Assembly: GCF_011947265.1 (NCBI RefSeq)
Contig: NZ_JAATHD010000014.1
Location: 62,001 to 126,000 of the forward strand
From: Paenibacillus sp. HB172176
GTDB lineage: Bacteria > Bacillota > Bacilli > Paenibacillales > Paenibacillaceae
Direction of reading: 5' to 3'
Length of the DNA: 64,000 nt
The notes under the pieces were generated by a model. It was not told the origin of the DNA. It saw only the letters and a program-made list of their open reading frames with translations, and searched no databases. This document shows positions 54,407-63,823 of the stretch, one piece after another. The position numbers and the translations under genes are program-made. Within the stretch, counting starts at the first letter, position 1; each line of letters begins with the position of its first letter.

Positions 54407-54435
54407 ATGTTAAGCGTTGTCATATCGTTTGTCAA
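54407..54435 (-). promoter_or_regulatory. Promoter of the PTS operon, with weak cre-like spacer
   Basis: On the minus strand TTGACA (54435-54430), 17-bp spacer, TAACAT (54412-54407). The spacer contains TGACAACGCTTAAC, which fits TGWNANCGNTNWCA at 12 of 14 positions, a weak cre candidate. Transcription would begin at the first 43-bp repeat. Confidence 0.6.
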
Positions 54436-54485
54436 AAAGAAGACGAGCTTGTCGCAGCCCGTCCCCTTCCCGATTGTGAATGCCT

Positions 54486-54920
54486 TTACGTCTTAGGCTT
54501 GCCTTCCGGCAAAAGAATCGAATCCTCCACCTTGATGCAACGATCCATAATAACCTGCAACCCTGCTGCCGAAGCTATACGCGCCGCTTCCTCATTATAA
54601 ATGCCAAGCTGCAGCCAGAGCGCGCCGGCGCCAATCGCGGCAGCCTCCGCAGCAACCTCGGGCGTGTATTCTGAGCGGCGGAACACATTGACGATATCCA
54701 CCCTCTCTGGAATATCGCCCAGCGCGGCATAACAGGTTTCGCCCAAAATGCGATCCGCTCCCGGATTGACCGGTATAATGCGGTAACCTTTCGCTTGCAT
54801 CGCTTGCGAAACACCGTAGGACACCCGATCAGGCTTATCGGACAGGCCGACTACCGCGATCGTCGCGGCTCCGGACAACAGCTCTTTGATTTGCTCGCGA
54901 GACGGATTTTCGTAAGACAT
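54486..54920 (-). CDS. CoA-binding domain protein (YccU-like)
   Basis: 144 residues from MSYENPSREQIKE; GAGGTG lies ahead of the ATG at 54920 (the GTG at 54926 is less likely). A Rossmann-type CoA-binding fold: IAVVGLSDKPDRVSYGV, YRIIPVNPGA, GALWLQLGIYNEEAA. Function unknown. It lies in the same direction as aroA, 40 bp downstream. Confidence 0.92.
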   Translation of the reverse strand: MSYENPSREQIKELLSGAATIAVVGLSDKPDRVSYGVSQAMQAKGYRIIPVNPGADRILGETCYAALGDIPERVDIVNVFRRSEYTPEVAAEAAAIGAGALWLQLGIYNEEAARIASAAGLQVIMDRCIKVEDSILLPEGKPKT

Positions 54921-54960
54921 CCCCACACCTCGTTTCTACAAATTAAATTCCATTTACCAA

Positions 54961-56253
54961 TTATTCCACCCATTCCACATTGGCACCCAAGTCCCGCAGA
55001 TGATCGAAGAAGATCGGATACGATTTTGCCACATGATGCGCGTCGTGAATTCGAATCGGCGCCTTCGAGCGCAGACCGACAATCGTCAGCGCCATGATGA
55101 CCCTGTGATCATAATGGGCATTAATATCAACGCCGCCTTCCACGCCTTCGGGCCGGCCATGCACGATGATTTCACTTTGCTTCTCTTCCACGTTAGCGCC
55201 GGCCTTGCGTAGTTCATTCAAATAATCGGTAATGCGATCGCATTCCTTGTACCGCAAATTCTCTACATTATAGAAGCGCGAGGTGCCTTCGGCGAATACG
55301 GCAGCGGCTACCATCGCAAGCACGGCGTCCGTCGCGTGATCGCCGTCGAATTCAACCGCTTTGAGCTTGCCGCTGCCTTGGACGCGCACGATGTCGTTCT
55401 CATGCGTCAGCGGCGCCTCCATCATCTGAAGCACATCGACAACCGCGCGCTCGCCCTGCTTGCTCTCGTTCATAAGTCGATGCACCGTCACGTCGGACTT
55501 CGTCACCGCCGCCGCGGCAAGAATGGCGGCGGAGCCGGGATAATCGCCTTGCACATAATACGTTTTCGCGGTATATTGCTGTCTGCCCGGTACGCGAAAG
55601 CGCATATAATCCTCATCCGCATGTACGACAATACCCGCCTGCTGCAACACTTCGAGGGTCTGACCGACAACGACCTTGGATTTCAGATCATGCAGCACCT
55701 CGATTTCGCTGTCCTCCTCCAGAAGAGGCGTGAGGAACAGCAAGGCGCTGAGATATTGCGAGCTGATGTTGCCAGATACGCGAATCTGTCCGCCCCGCGG
55801 ACGTCCTCCCTTGATCCGAATCGGCAGCTTGCCGTCCTGATGCTCAATCTCCACGCCCATATCCGTCAAGGCATGAATCAAATCATGATGAGGACGTTTG
55901 CCGAGCGAATCCGGATACTTGTTGATGAAGGTAACATCCGGACACAGCGACGCAATCGCCATCAGAAAGCGCAGAACGGCCCCTGCATTGCCCACGTCGA
56001 GCTGATCGACGGCTTTCGGATGCTTTCCGAATCCGGTAATGACAATCTTCTCATCATCCTCCTCCAGCACTGCCCCGAGATCCTTGATGCATCTGCGCAT
56101 CGCGTCGCTGTCTTCACTGTGGGCTGGATAATAAACCGTGGAGGTGCCCTCCGCCAATGCTGCCGTCAGAAGATAGCGCGTCGTATAGTTTTTGGAGGAT
56201 AGAGCTCCAATCTCGCCTTTCAATTCCGGTGTTCCTCTTACGATAACATCCAT
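54961..56253 (-). CDS. aroA: 3-phosphoshikimate 1-carboxyvinyltransferase (EPSP synthase), divergent
   Basis: 430 residues with the two-domain EPSP synthase layout, and co-directional with aroK. Several signature positions differ from the common form: SSKNYTTRYLL where SKSxxNRxLLLA is typical, GNAGAVLRFL where GNAGTAxRPL is typical, and YKECDR where KE[ST]DR is typical. The catalytic Lys and Arg and the D-containing segment (DGDHATDAVLA) remain. It makes EPSP for aromatic synthesis, the target of glyphosate. Call rests on full-length layout and context. Confidence 0.9.
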   Translation of the reverse strand: MDVIVRGTPELKGEIGALSSKNYTTRYLLTAALAEGTSTVYYPAHSEDSDAMRRCIKDLGAVLEEDDEKIVITGFGKHPKAVDQLDVGNAGAVLRFLMAIASLCPDVTFINKYPDSLGKRPHHDLIHALTDMGVEIEHQDGKLPIRIKGGRPRGGQIRVSGNISSQYLSALLFLTPLLEEDSEIEVLHDLKSKVVVGQTLEVLQQAGIVVHADEDYMRFRVPGRQQYTAKTYYVQGDYPGSAAILAAAAVTKSDVTVHRLMNESKQGERAVVDVLQMMEAPLTHENDIVRVQGSGKLKAVEFDGDHATDAVLAMVAAAVFAEGTSRFYNVENLRYKECDRITDYLNELRKAGANVEEKQSEIIVHGRPEGVEGGVDINAHYDHRVIMALTIVGLRSKAPIRIHDAHHVAKSYPIFFDHLRDLGANVEWVE

Positions 56254-56275
56254 CCGCCAATTTCCCCTTTAGTCT

Positions 56276-56812
56276 TTATTTCGAAATAAGTCCGCTTTCA
56301 TCTGCAATCCGCTGGACGACCTCCGCAACGGTCATTGCCGTTGTGTCGATGGCCAAATGCGCGAAGTCGTAAGCATCTTTTCGCTTCTCCAGAAGCTCAT
56401 GCACCCTTGCCCGAACATCCCCTTGCAGCAATGGGCGCGACGAATCGTTCATCACTCTTGCTATGATCGTCTCCGGACTCGCTTTCAAGGCTGCTACGAA
56501 GCCATGCGCCAACATCGCCTGCCTGTTACTTGCTCGCAGCACCGCTCCGCCTCCGGTCGCGACAATCGCCTGCTCCGGGCTTGCCAGAGCGGCTTCCAAC
56601 ACCCTGGATTCAAGCTCTCTGAAGGCATCCTCGCCATCGTCCGCGAAGATTTTCGAAATCGGTTTTTTCGCCGCCTTCACGATTTCCTCGTCGATATCGA
56701 CTCTGCTCCAGCCCAATTGTCCGGCAAGCTTTTCGCTGACAATCGATTTGCCGGTCCCCATGAAGCCGACCAATATGATTTTGTTGTTTGGTTGCGATTT
56801 CATGCTATCCAT
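56276..56812 (-). CDS. aroK: Shikimate kinase
   Basis: 178 residues. P-loop GFMGTGKS, shikimate-binding VDIDEEIVK and FRELESRVLE, and ATGGGAV. It phosphorylates shikimate for AroA. Start is uncertain: ATG 56812 (MDSMKSQ) or 56803 (MKSQ); AAAGGA lies 4 nt or 13 nt ahead, respectively. aroA follows after 22 bp. Confidence 0.95.
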   Translation of the reverse strand: MDSMKSQPNNKIILVGFMGTGKSIVSEKLAGQLGWSRVDIDEEIVKAAKKPISKIFADDGEDAFRELESRVLEAALASPEQAIVATGGGAVLRASNRQAMLAHGFVAALKASPETIIARVMNDSSRPLLQGDVRARVHELLEKRKDAYDFAHLAIDTTAMTVAEVVQRIADESGLISK

Positions 56813-56936
56813 CCATCCTTTATCGCCTTTGAACCTGCCCACATCATATCATTTTTTTGCAAGGGAAGGTATAAAATTGTTCGTTCTGCCGTATCGTTGT
56901 TAATGATGCATAATTTGAATCTAGGAGTGACAGGCG

Positions 56937-57245
56937 ATGACAAGCCATCAACATCCACACACTCTCGACCCTATCGAAGGAAAGCTGAAAGCCATTATGG
57001 ACCCTGAATATCCGCTTACGCGAAGCGATGTCGTCTGGATGCTGGGATACATAAAGAAAAGAGTGGCTGATGCAGATCCCCTATTAACGGATCTGTCCCA
57101 GCCACGCCTATTGCAAAACTTTCTATACTTCGCGGAAATCGCAATGTCGCTCATTCAGAGGCGAAATGCTTGCGACCAGGAAGCCGACCGCATGCGGGAA
57201 TGGCTCCGGCAAGCGGCCTACGGACTGCTTCCGGACAATCCTTAA
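56937..57245 (+). CDS. Hypothetical protein
   Basis: 102 residues from [26 protein letters not shown] precedes the ATG. Helical, no membrane segment, no known motif. Its stop overlaps the gnd stop by TTAA. I do not recognise the family; context (between aroK and gnd) gives no clue. Confidence 0.75.
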   Translation: MTSHQHPHTLDPIEGKLKAIMDPEYPLTRSDVVWMLGYIKKRVADADPLLTDLSQPRLLQNFLYFAEIAMSLIQRRNACDQEADRMREWLRQAAYGLLPDNP

Positions 57246-58654
57246 GCGTCCAGCCAGTTGAAGTGGAACGTGCCTTCCTTGTCAAGACGCTTGAACGTAT
57301 GCGCTCCGAAATAATCGCGCTGCGCTTGCAGCAGATTAGCCGGAAGACGCTCTGTGCGATAGCTGTCGAAGTACGCCAAGGCGCTGGAGAATCCCGGAAC
57401 AGGAACGCCGCTTGCCACAGCAGCGGCAACAACCTCGCGCCATGCGCCTTGATACGATTCGACAATCTCTTTGAAATATTCGTCAAGCAATAGATTGCGA
57501 AGAGCCGGATCGCGATCGTATGCGTCTTTGATGTTCTGCAGGAAGCGGGCGCGGATAATGCAGCCGCCGCGGAAGATCATCGCGATGTCGCCGTAGCGCA
57601 GATCCCAGCCGTATTCCTCGGAAGCGGCGCGCATTTGCGCGAAGCCCTGCGCGTAGGAGCAAATCTTGCTGGCGAACAATGCTTTGCGCACCGATTCGAT
57701 GAAGGCCTTGCGATCGCCCTCGAATTTGACTTTCTTGGGACCGCTGAGCACCTTGCTTGCCGCAACGCGTTCTTCCTTCATCGCGGACAAGAAACGGGTG
57801 AATACCGATTCGGTAATAATGGACAACGGTACGCCGAGATCGAGCGAGCTTTGGCTCGTCCATTTGCCGGTGCCCTTCTGACCCGCGGAGTCCAGAATCA
57901 CGTCCACCATCGGTTTGCCTGTCTCAGGGTCGTACTTGGAGAAGATATCGCGCGTAATCTCGATGAGATAGCTGTCAAGCTCGCCTTTGTTCCATTCGGT
58001 GAAGATGTCGTGAAGCTCCTCCGCGTTCACGTCCAGCACGTTCTTGAGCAAGTCGTAGGCTTCGCAGATGAGCTGCATGTCGCCATACTCGATGCCGTTA
58101 TGAACCATCTTCACATAATGGCCCGCTCCGTCCGGTCCGATATACGTACAGCAAGCGTCGTCTCCCACCTTCGCGGATATCGCCGTAAGCACCGGCTCAA
58201 CGAGCTCGTAAGCCGATCTCTGTCCGCCCGGCATAATGGAAGGTCCTTTCAGAGCGCCCTCTTCGCCGCCGGATACGCCGGTTCCGATAAAGCGGAAGCC
58301 CTTCGCTTCCAGCTCCTTGCTGCGGCGCTGCGTGTCGGGGAAATAAGCGTTGCCGCCGTCGATTATGATATCGCCTTGATCAAGCAGCGGCACAAGAGCG
58401 TCGATTGTTGCGTCCGTGCCGGCGCCGGCTTGCACCATGATCAGAATTTTGCGCGGAACTTCCAAGGATGCGACGAAATCTTCGATTGTATAGGCAGGCA
58501 CAAGGTTCTTGCCCGGAAATTCTTTCATAAGATCATCTGTTTTCTCGCGGGATCTGTTGAACACGGATACCGTGAAGCCTCTGCTCTCGATATTGAGAGC
58601 CAGGTTTTTACCCATGACAGCCATTCCGATAACGCCAATCTGAGTTTTAGACAT
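57242..58654 (-). CDS. gndA: 6-phosphogluconate dehydrogenase, decarboxylating
   Basis: 470 residues. NADP-binding [15 protein letters not shown], catalytic [27 protein letters not shown] and C-terminal dimer region. It converts 6-phosphogluconate to ribulose 5-phosphate. Start [10 protein letters not shown] at 58654, with AAAGGGTGG ahead. Convergent with the hypothetical gene; the stops share TTAA. Confidence 0.97.
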   Translation of the reverse strand: MSKTQIGVIGMAVMGKNLALNIESRGFTVSVFNRSREKTDDLMKEFPGKNLVPAYTIEDFVASLEVPRKILIMVQAGAGTDATIDALVPLLDQGDIIIDGGNAYFPDTQRRSKELEAKGFRFIGTGVSGGEEGALKGPSIMPGGQRSAYELVEPVLTAISAKVGDDACCTYIGPDGAGHYVKMVHNGIEYGDMQLICEAYDLLKNVLDVNAEELHDIFTEWNKGELDSYLIEITRDIFSKYDPETGKPMVDVILDSAGQKGTGKWTSQSSLDLGVPLSIITESVFTRFLSAMKEERVAASKVLSGPKKVKFEGDRKAFIESVRKALFASKICSYAQGFAQMRAASEEYGWDLRYGDIAMIFRGGCIIRARFLQNIKDAYDRDPALRNLLLDEYFKEIVESYQGAWREVVAAAVASGVPVPGFSSALAYFDSYRTERLPANLLQAQRDYFGAHTFKRLDKEGTFHFNWLDA

Positions 58655-58861
58655 TGATTTCTTCCACCCTTTATATTTAATTTTAGTCACAATAGCTTTA
58701 TTCTACTCTTTTTGCGACCAGAAGAAAACCGTCTGTATGGAAAAATGTCGAAATTGTCTCCAAAATTGGCGTCCCTCAAACAAGAAAACGATCCCGCACC
58801 CCCGCAAAGCTCGCAGAGAGGAGATCGTTCACTTCTTACGTGCGGAACATCTAATCATGCA

Positions 58862-59458
58862 TCACAGCTCCAATTGCAGCATTTCGGAACGAAGTCCGAC
58901 CAATTTGTCTTTCGATTCTGTAACCGCTTCCTGATTCCCGGCCTCTAACGCTTCGAACAAGACGGACAATTCATAATCGAGCTCATACCGCAGAACAGCC
59001 GCCCGCTCTTCGGCCCGTTTGGATTGAAAGGCTTTGATCATTTCCTCTATCGTGACGAACGGCTTCTTCTGATAAATAATTCTGTGCTCCATGCCAGACA
59101 CCTCCACAAGTCGTATAATCTCGCCGAACATAATGTTCTCGATGACGATTTGACGATCCTTGATCCGCTTGACGACCGCATGCCCGCGTGAATCATTAAT
59201 TAGTTTTTCAAGCAGCTCTGACAGCTTTTCATCCTTAATCACATAATCTCCTACAATTTTGTACCTGCTCTTCATGCGCTCGAACTGAAGCTTGACGAGT
59301 TTGCGGCCTGTGCGAATGGAGACGAGGAACTGACCGTCGGTTTCACTCCAGTACAAGGAGTATCCTTCCTGAATCAGATCGCGAATAAGATTTTGGATTT
59401 GCCGGCGTTCGAATCTCAGCTCCAAATTGCAATATTCCACCTCGTAGCTTTTGTTCAC
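58862..59458 (-). CDS. Conserved hypothetical protein
   Basis: 198 residues. Central part alpha/beta, C-terminal third long helices (ERAAVLRYELDYELSVLFEALEAGN). No motif I can name; no membrane segment or signal. The stop lies 207 bp from the gndA start on the same strand; a small region of no genes is between. Confidence 0.8.
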   Translation of the reverse strand: MNKSYEVEYCNLELRFERRQIQNLIRDLIQEGYSLYWSETDGQFLVSIRTGRKLVKLQFERMKSRYKIVGDYVIKDEKLSELLEKLINDSRGHAVVKRIKDRQIVIENIMFGEIIRLVEVSGMEHRIIYQKKPFVTIEEMIKAFQSKRAEERAAVLRYELDYELSVLFEALEAGNQEAVTESKDKLVGLRSEMLQLEL

Positions 59459-59706
59459 GGCAATCCCTCCCTTGCCCTTAAAATATTATGATCTTTGCTC
59501 CGGTTGAATGATTTGACGAAATGTTCTGATAATTTGTTCTTATCACTATCTTATACTCCATCTTATGTTCTGGCAACTTGGATTATTGACTAATTTTCAA
59601 TCGGGATTGCCCAAAATTAACCGAATGCTTGCCGGAGTGAGAATTCCATAGGATGAAGAAGCGATGAAAAAGCCCCTTAAGGAAGGACTGTAAGCAGACG
59701 GTATGC

Positions 59707-59712
59707 TATAAT
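59707..59712 (+). promoter_or_regulatory. Likely promoter of the YktB gene
   Basis: GGTATGCTATAAT gives an extended -10 (TGCTATAAT) about 35 bp before the YktB ATG; no clear -35. Confidence 0.5.
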
Positions 59713-59746
59713 TCAAATACATCATTCATAGATTGGAGCCAAAGAC

Positions 59747-60403
59747 ATGACCACACAAACTGCCGAGCAGTCTACGATATTCACCGGCTTTCTTCCCGAT
59801 GACTTCAAGGTGTTCGAGCTTGAAGGGCTGACGGAGAGAATGACCGGCATTCAGACCCGAATTCAGCCGAAATTCCAGCAAATCGGAGCGCAGCTCGCCG
59901 CAGAGCTATCCCTGCTGTCCGGACAAGAGATGTTCCTTCATATCGCGAGACACGCGCGCCGCAAGGTGAATCCGCCGAAGGATACCTGGCTTGCGCTCTC
60001 GCCCAATAAGAGAGGCTACAAGGCGCATCCCCATTTCCAGCTTGGTCTCTTCGATGATCATCTGTTTTTGTGGCTTGCCTTTATTTACGAATTGCCGAAC
60101 AAGAAGAAAATCGCCTCCTCGTTTCTGAAGCATCTGAACGAAACCATTGCCGTTGTGCCCGGCGATTTTCTCCTGTCCATGGATCATATGAACAAAGAGG
60201 CGCGCCCCGTAGAAGGAATGAGCCGCAAGGATTGGAAGGAAGCGCTGACCCGGTTCCGCGACGTGGGCAAAGCGGAGTTGCTTCTTGGTCGCCATATTGC
60301 TGCGGACGACAAGCTGCTGCAGAACGGTGAGGGCTTGCTGCAGCTGGCAGCTTCAACTTACGAGGCCTTGCTTCCGCTGTATAAGCAAGCGTGCGAACAA
60401 TAG
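59747..60403 (+). CDS. DUF1054 family protein YktB
   Basis: 218 residues, similar to B. subtilis YktB (UPF0637): FLPDDFKVFELEGLTERMTGI, HIARHARRKVNPPKDTW, AHPHFQLGLFDDHLFLWLAFI. Function unknown. It is transcribed alone. Confidence 0.92.
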   Translation: MTTQTAEQSTIFTGFLPDDFKVFELEGLTERMTGIQTRIQPKFQQIGAQLAAELSLLSGQEMFLHIARHARRKVNPPKDTWLALSPNKRGYKAHPHFQLGLFDDHLFLWLAFIYELPNKKKIASSFLKHLNETIAVVPGDFLLSMDHMNKEARPVEGMSRKDWKEALTRFRDVGKAELLLGRHIAADDKLLQNGEGLLQLAASTYEALLPLYKQACEQ

Positions 60404-60484
60404 CGCCAAGCGACGACGGTCCGCGGTTAAATTTTTATACAGAAACAACGACAGACCTTTTCATAAGCCCAGAAACAAATAAGC

Positions 60485-60554
60485 GGACACAGGGGACGCT
60501 ATTTGGGATAAATACGAAGTTTGTTCGTTTTGGTGGACACAGAGGACGCTATTT
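60485..60554. repeat. Direct repeat, 20-bp units 50 bp apart
   Basis: 60485-60504 and 60535-60554 agree in 19 of 20 bases, GGACACAGRGGACGCTATTT. I have an uncertain recollection of similar repeats in intergenic regions of Paenibacillus genomes. Confidence 0.75.
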
Positions 60555-60710
60555 CCTCAAAAAATCAAAAAAAATGCTGTTTTATCGCATATAAGGTTAT
60601 CTCTGTCCGCGCAACCATAGATTGAATCCCTATCTGGCGGCGAGGCTCGTTTCATGTCGGCGATTTCTAAGGACAGATAAGGTGGCAAAGCGGCAAAACT
60701 TGAAGAGTAA

Positions 60711-60745
60711 AGCAGCGCCCGCGAATGAGATTCGCGGGCGCTGCT
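60711..60745 (-). terminator. Terminator after the RND transporter gene
   Basis: 16-bp perfect GC-rich stem (60711-60726 / 60730-60745) with a 3-nt loop, about 55 bp beyond the stop at 60800. Tail on the minus strand is TTTACTCTT. Confidence 0.8.
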
Positions 60746-60799
60746 TCTTTGCTCTAGTTCAATTTGCAGACCGTTCATCGACTGTTTCATTGTTAGGCA

Positions 60800-63700
60800 T
60801 TATGCATGCACGGACGGCTCCTGAGGAGACGCGATTTTCGCCGCGGCTCTTTGTCTGCGGGATTTCAAGAAGAACAGCAGCTCGTAGAGACAAGGCACGA
60901 TGATCAGCGTGAGGAGCGTGGCGACCGCAAGACCGCCGATTACGACGATGGCGAGGCTTTGCGATACGATGCTGCCCGATTCATGCGAGCCGAATACGAG
61001 CGGCAGCATGGCGCTGATCGTTGCGACCGCCGTCATAATAATCGGACGCATTCTCGTTGTTGCCGCTTCGATCAGCGCTTCCCTGATCGTCATCGTCTCT
61101 TCGTTCTTCTTCACGCGGTCGATCAGCACGATCGCGTTCGTTACGACGATGCCAATGAGCATCAGAGCGCCGAACATGGCGGTGAAATCCGGCGTAACGC
61201 CCGATACCATAAGACCCGTAACCGCTCCGATTGTCGCGAGGGGCAACGAAATCATGATTGCGATAGGCGCCCGAAGCGTTTTGAACGTCAATACCATAAT
61301 GAGGTAGACGAGGCCGATCGAGATCAATGCCGTAATGCCCAGATCCGCAAAATCTCCGGCCTGTTCGGCGGACGCGCCGCCTACCGCAAGCGTGATTCCA
61401 TCCTCTGTATCTAGGTCCGCAACCTTCTTGTTAATATCATCTCCGACTTTGGAGAGCAGCTTGGGATCGGCGCTTGCCGTTACGCGAATATACGGCTTGC
61501 CTTCCTTGTGATAATACAGACTCGCTTCTTCGGTACGCACAAGCTTCGCCACGCTGGATACCGGCTTTGCGCCTTCCTCCGTCATAATCATAAGAGCGTT
61601 CAAATCGCTCTCGGATTTCGGATGCGCAGATGGCATCAGAATAACAGGCGTATCGCTGCCGCTTAGCTTAATGGACCCGATTGGCATCGGATTAATTAGA
61701 CTCTGAAGCTGGGCGGATACGTCCTGTCCTTTCGCAGCTTCCGGATTAATCTCGAAGCTGTAGACCGGCTTCACTTCCTCTTGATTCGTCTCGACCTTGA
61801 GCACGCCGTCCACCGAAGCCATCGCCTCTTTCAGCTTCTCGGCGGCTTCCGCCATTTGAGCAGGATCATCGCCGGACACATCGACGAATACCGTTGTTCC
61901 GCCCCCGCCCATCATCAGATCGGCCGCGTTGCTGATAAGCTCCGCTCCCTCGTATTCGCCTGCATGAGACGTTACATTATCGATGAATACTTCCGCATCC
62001 GTTCCCTTCTTCAGATCAACCAGATAGGTAATTTCCGTCGGCGAAGTAACGGATCCGTATTGCGCAGCGTCCGAGCTGTTGCCAATCGACATCATCACCC
62101 AGCTTATTTCATTCATGCCAAGTATGGTCTGCTCCAGTTGCTTGCCGGCGTTCTGCACTGTTTCAGCCGGCGTATCGCTCGGATATTTTAAGGAAATATT
62201 GACATTCTCCGCGCTGGAGGAATCAAGGGCGCCTTTTGGCATGTTGACATAAGCGCCTACCGAGACCACAAGCAGGATGAAGGCCAACGATAAAGCCAAC
62301 CATTTGCGGCGTAAATTCCATGCCAGGAAAGCGGCGAATTTGGAAGAGCCCTTATGCTCCTTCTCCGATGTCCCTCTAAGCAGCACGGCGCTCAGAAGCG
62401 GCACGACCGTCAATGCGACAACCAGCGAAGCAAGCAGCGAATACGTGACCGTAAGCGCGAAGGGCAACAGGAACGCTTGCAACGAGCCTCTCAATAGCCC
62501 CATCGGCAAGAATACGGCAACCGTAACGATGGTGGAGGCGGTAATCGCCGACGCCACTTCCTTCGTCGCTTCCGCGATAAGCTTGATCGAGAAACGCTCC
62601 TTCTGAAGCCTGCGGTATATATTCTCGATGACGACGATGCTGTCGTCGACAAGCCGTCCGACCGCCACCGCAACGCCGCCGAGCGTAATGACGTTCAAGG
62701 TTACGCCGGATAGGTCCAACAAATATAAGGTGATGCCAAGCGATAACGGAATCGACACGATCGTGACGATCGTCGCCTTCACATTGCGCATGAACAACAG
62801 AATAACGATCGTGGCGAACAATGCGCCGAGCAGCACCTCTTGAAGCATGCTATTCACCGAATGAACGACGGATTCGGCCGTGCTAAGCAGCAAAGATCCT
62901 TCTGTGCCCGCAATTTCCCCGTTCAACTCATTCATTCGATCTTCAACTTCATTGCCGACAGTCACGGCGTTGGCATTCGCCGCTTTCGATATGGTAATCA
63001 TTATCGCATCTTTGCCGTTCATTCGGCTGATGCTCTCTTGATTAATATCGGTTTCGACTGTCGCGACATCGGACAATTTCACTCCTGGCGCGATCGGCAG
63101 CGACTTCAGCGTTTCCAGATCCGATATAGCGCCCGTCACGTTCAGATTGGCGGCTTGGCCGTCAACGATTTGCTCGCCGAGCGAAGCGTTAACGCCGCGT
63201 CCTTGTAGCACGCCCATCAGCGCTTGGGCCGGAACTCCCGCTTCAGCCAGCTTCTCGGCGTTCGGAGTAATGCGGATAACCGCATTCGATTTGCCCGACA
63301 CGCTCATCTGGCCGACGCCGTCAAGCTTCTTCAGCTCCTTCGTCCATTCCTCGAGCGCAGCCTCTCTTTGTTGCTCGCTCATGCTGTCTTCGAAGGTAAT
63401 GCTCACCCAAGAGATTGGAATCATCGAAGTGTTGAACTGCACCACGAACGGCTTCATGACGCTAGCTGGCAGCGAGACCGCGTCTACCGCGCTTTGCACC
63501 TCGGCCTTCGCATCTTTCATATTCGTATTCGAATCGAAATTCAAGGTGACTTGCGAATAGCCATCACCGGAGGACGACAGCATCGAGGTCTTGCCCTTCA
63601 CGAACGCCAGCGCGTCTTCGAGCGGCGAAGTCACCTGCTCCTCCATCGATTTGGCGTTGTTGCCTTGTCCAATCGCCGTTACCATAACCTGAGGATTGTC

Positions 63701-63823
63701 CGCCTCCGGCAGAAACTCCATCGGCAGCCTCAGATAGCTGATAATCCCCATCACCAGCGCCATAACGACCAGCAGTCCCACCGCCGATTTGTTACGGAAA
63801 GCCCATTCTGTCAATCTGTTCAT
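60800..63823 (-). CDS. RND-family efflux transporter (SwrC/AcrB-like)
   Basis: 1007 residues. Twelve membrane helices in two halves with large outer loops. The proton-relay acidic pair is in VAVGRLVDDSIVVIEN. Similar to B. subtilis SwrC (YerP), which exports surfactin and solvents. AAGGAG precedes the ATG. Single-gene unit; no membrane-fusion protein gene adjoins in the window. Confidence 0.93.
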   Translation of the reverse strand: MNRLTEWAFRNKSAVGLLVVMALVMGIISYLRLPMEFLPEADNPQVMVTAIGQGNNAKSMEEQVTSPLEDALAFVKGKTSMLSSSGDGYSQVTLNFDSNTNMKDAKAEVQSAVDAVSLPASVMKPFVVQFNTSMIPISWVSITFEDSMSEQQREAALEEWTKELKKLDGVGQMSVSGKSNAVIRITPNAEKLAEAGVPAQALMGVLQGRGVNASLGEQIVDGQAANLNVTGAISDLETLKSLPIAPGVKLSDVATVETDINQESISRMNGKDAIMITISKAANANAVTVGNEVEDRMNELNGEIAGTEGSLLLSTAESVVHSVNSMLQEVLLGALFATIVILLFMRNVKATIVTIVSIPLSLGITLYLLDLSGVTLNVITLGGVAVAVGRLVDDSIVVIENIYRRLQKERFSIKLIAEATKEVASAITASTIVTVAVFLPMGLLRGSLQAFLLPFALTVTYSLLASLVVALTVVPLLSAVLLRGTSEKEHKGSSKFAAFLAWNLRRKWLALSLAFILLVVSVGAYVNMPKGALDSSSAENVNISLKYPSDTPAETVQNAGKQLEQTILGMNEISWVMMSIGNSSDAAQYGSVTSPTEITYLVDLKKGTDAEVFIDNVTSHAGEYEGAELISNAADLMMGGGGTTVFVDVSGDDPAQMAEAAEKLKEAMASVDGVLKVETNQEEVKPVYSFEINPEAAKGQDVSAQLQSLINPMPIGSIKLSGSDTPVILMPSAHPKSESDLNALMIMTEEGAKPVSSVAKLVRTEEASLYYHKEGKPYIRVTASADPKLLSKVGDDINKKVADLDTEDGITLAVGGASAEQAGDFADLGITALISIGLVYLIMVLTFKTLRAPIAIMISLPLATIGAVTGLMVSGVTPDFTAMFGALMLIGIVVTNAIVLIDRVKKNEETMTIREALIEAATTRMRPIIMTAVATISAMLPLVFGSHESGSIVSQSLAIVVIGGLAVATLLTLIIVPCLYELLFFLKSRRQRAAAKIASPQEPSVHA

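Larger units (their letters stand above)
60404..60799. other. Intergenic region with a direct repeat and a terminator
   Basis: 396 bp with no gene. It holds two copies of a 20-bp repeat and the terminator of the RND gene, both listed separately. A partial inverted copy of the repeat end (TCTCTGTCCGC) is at about 60599-60609. Confidence 0.6.
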
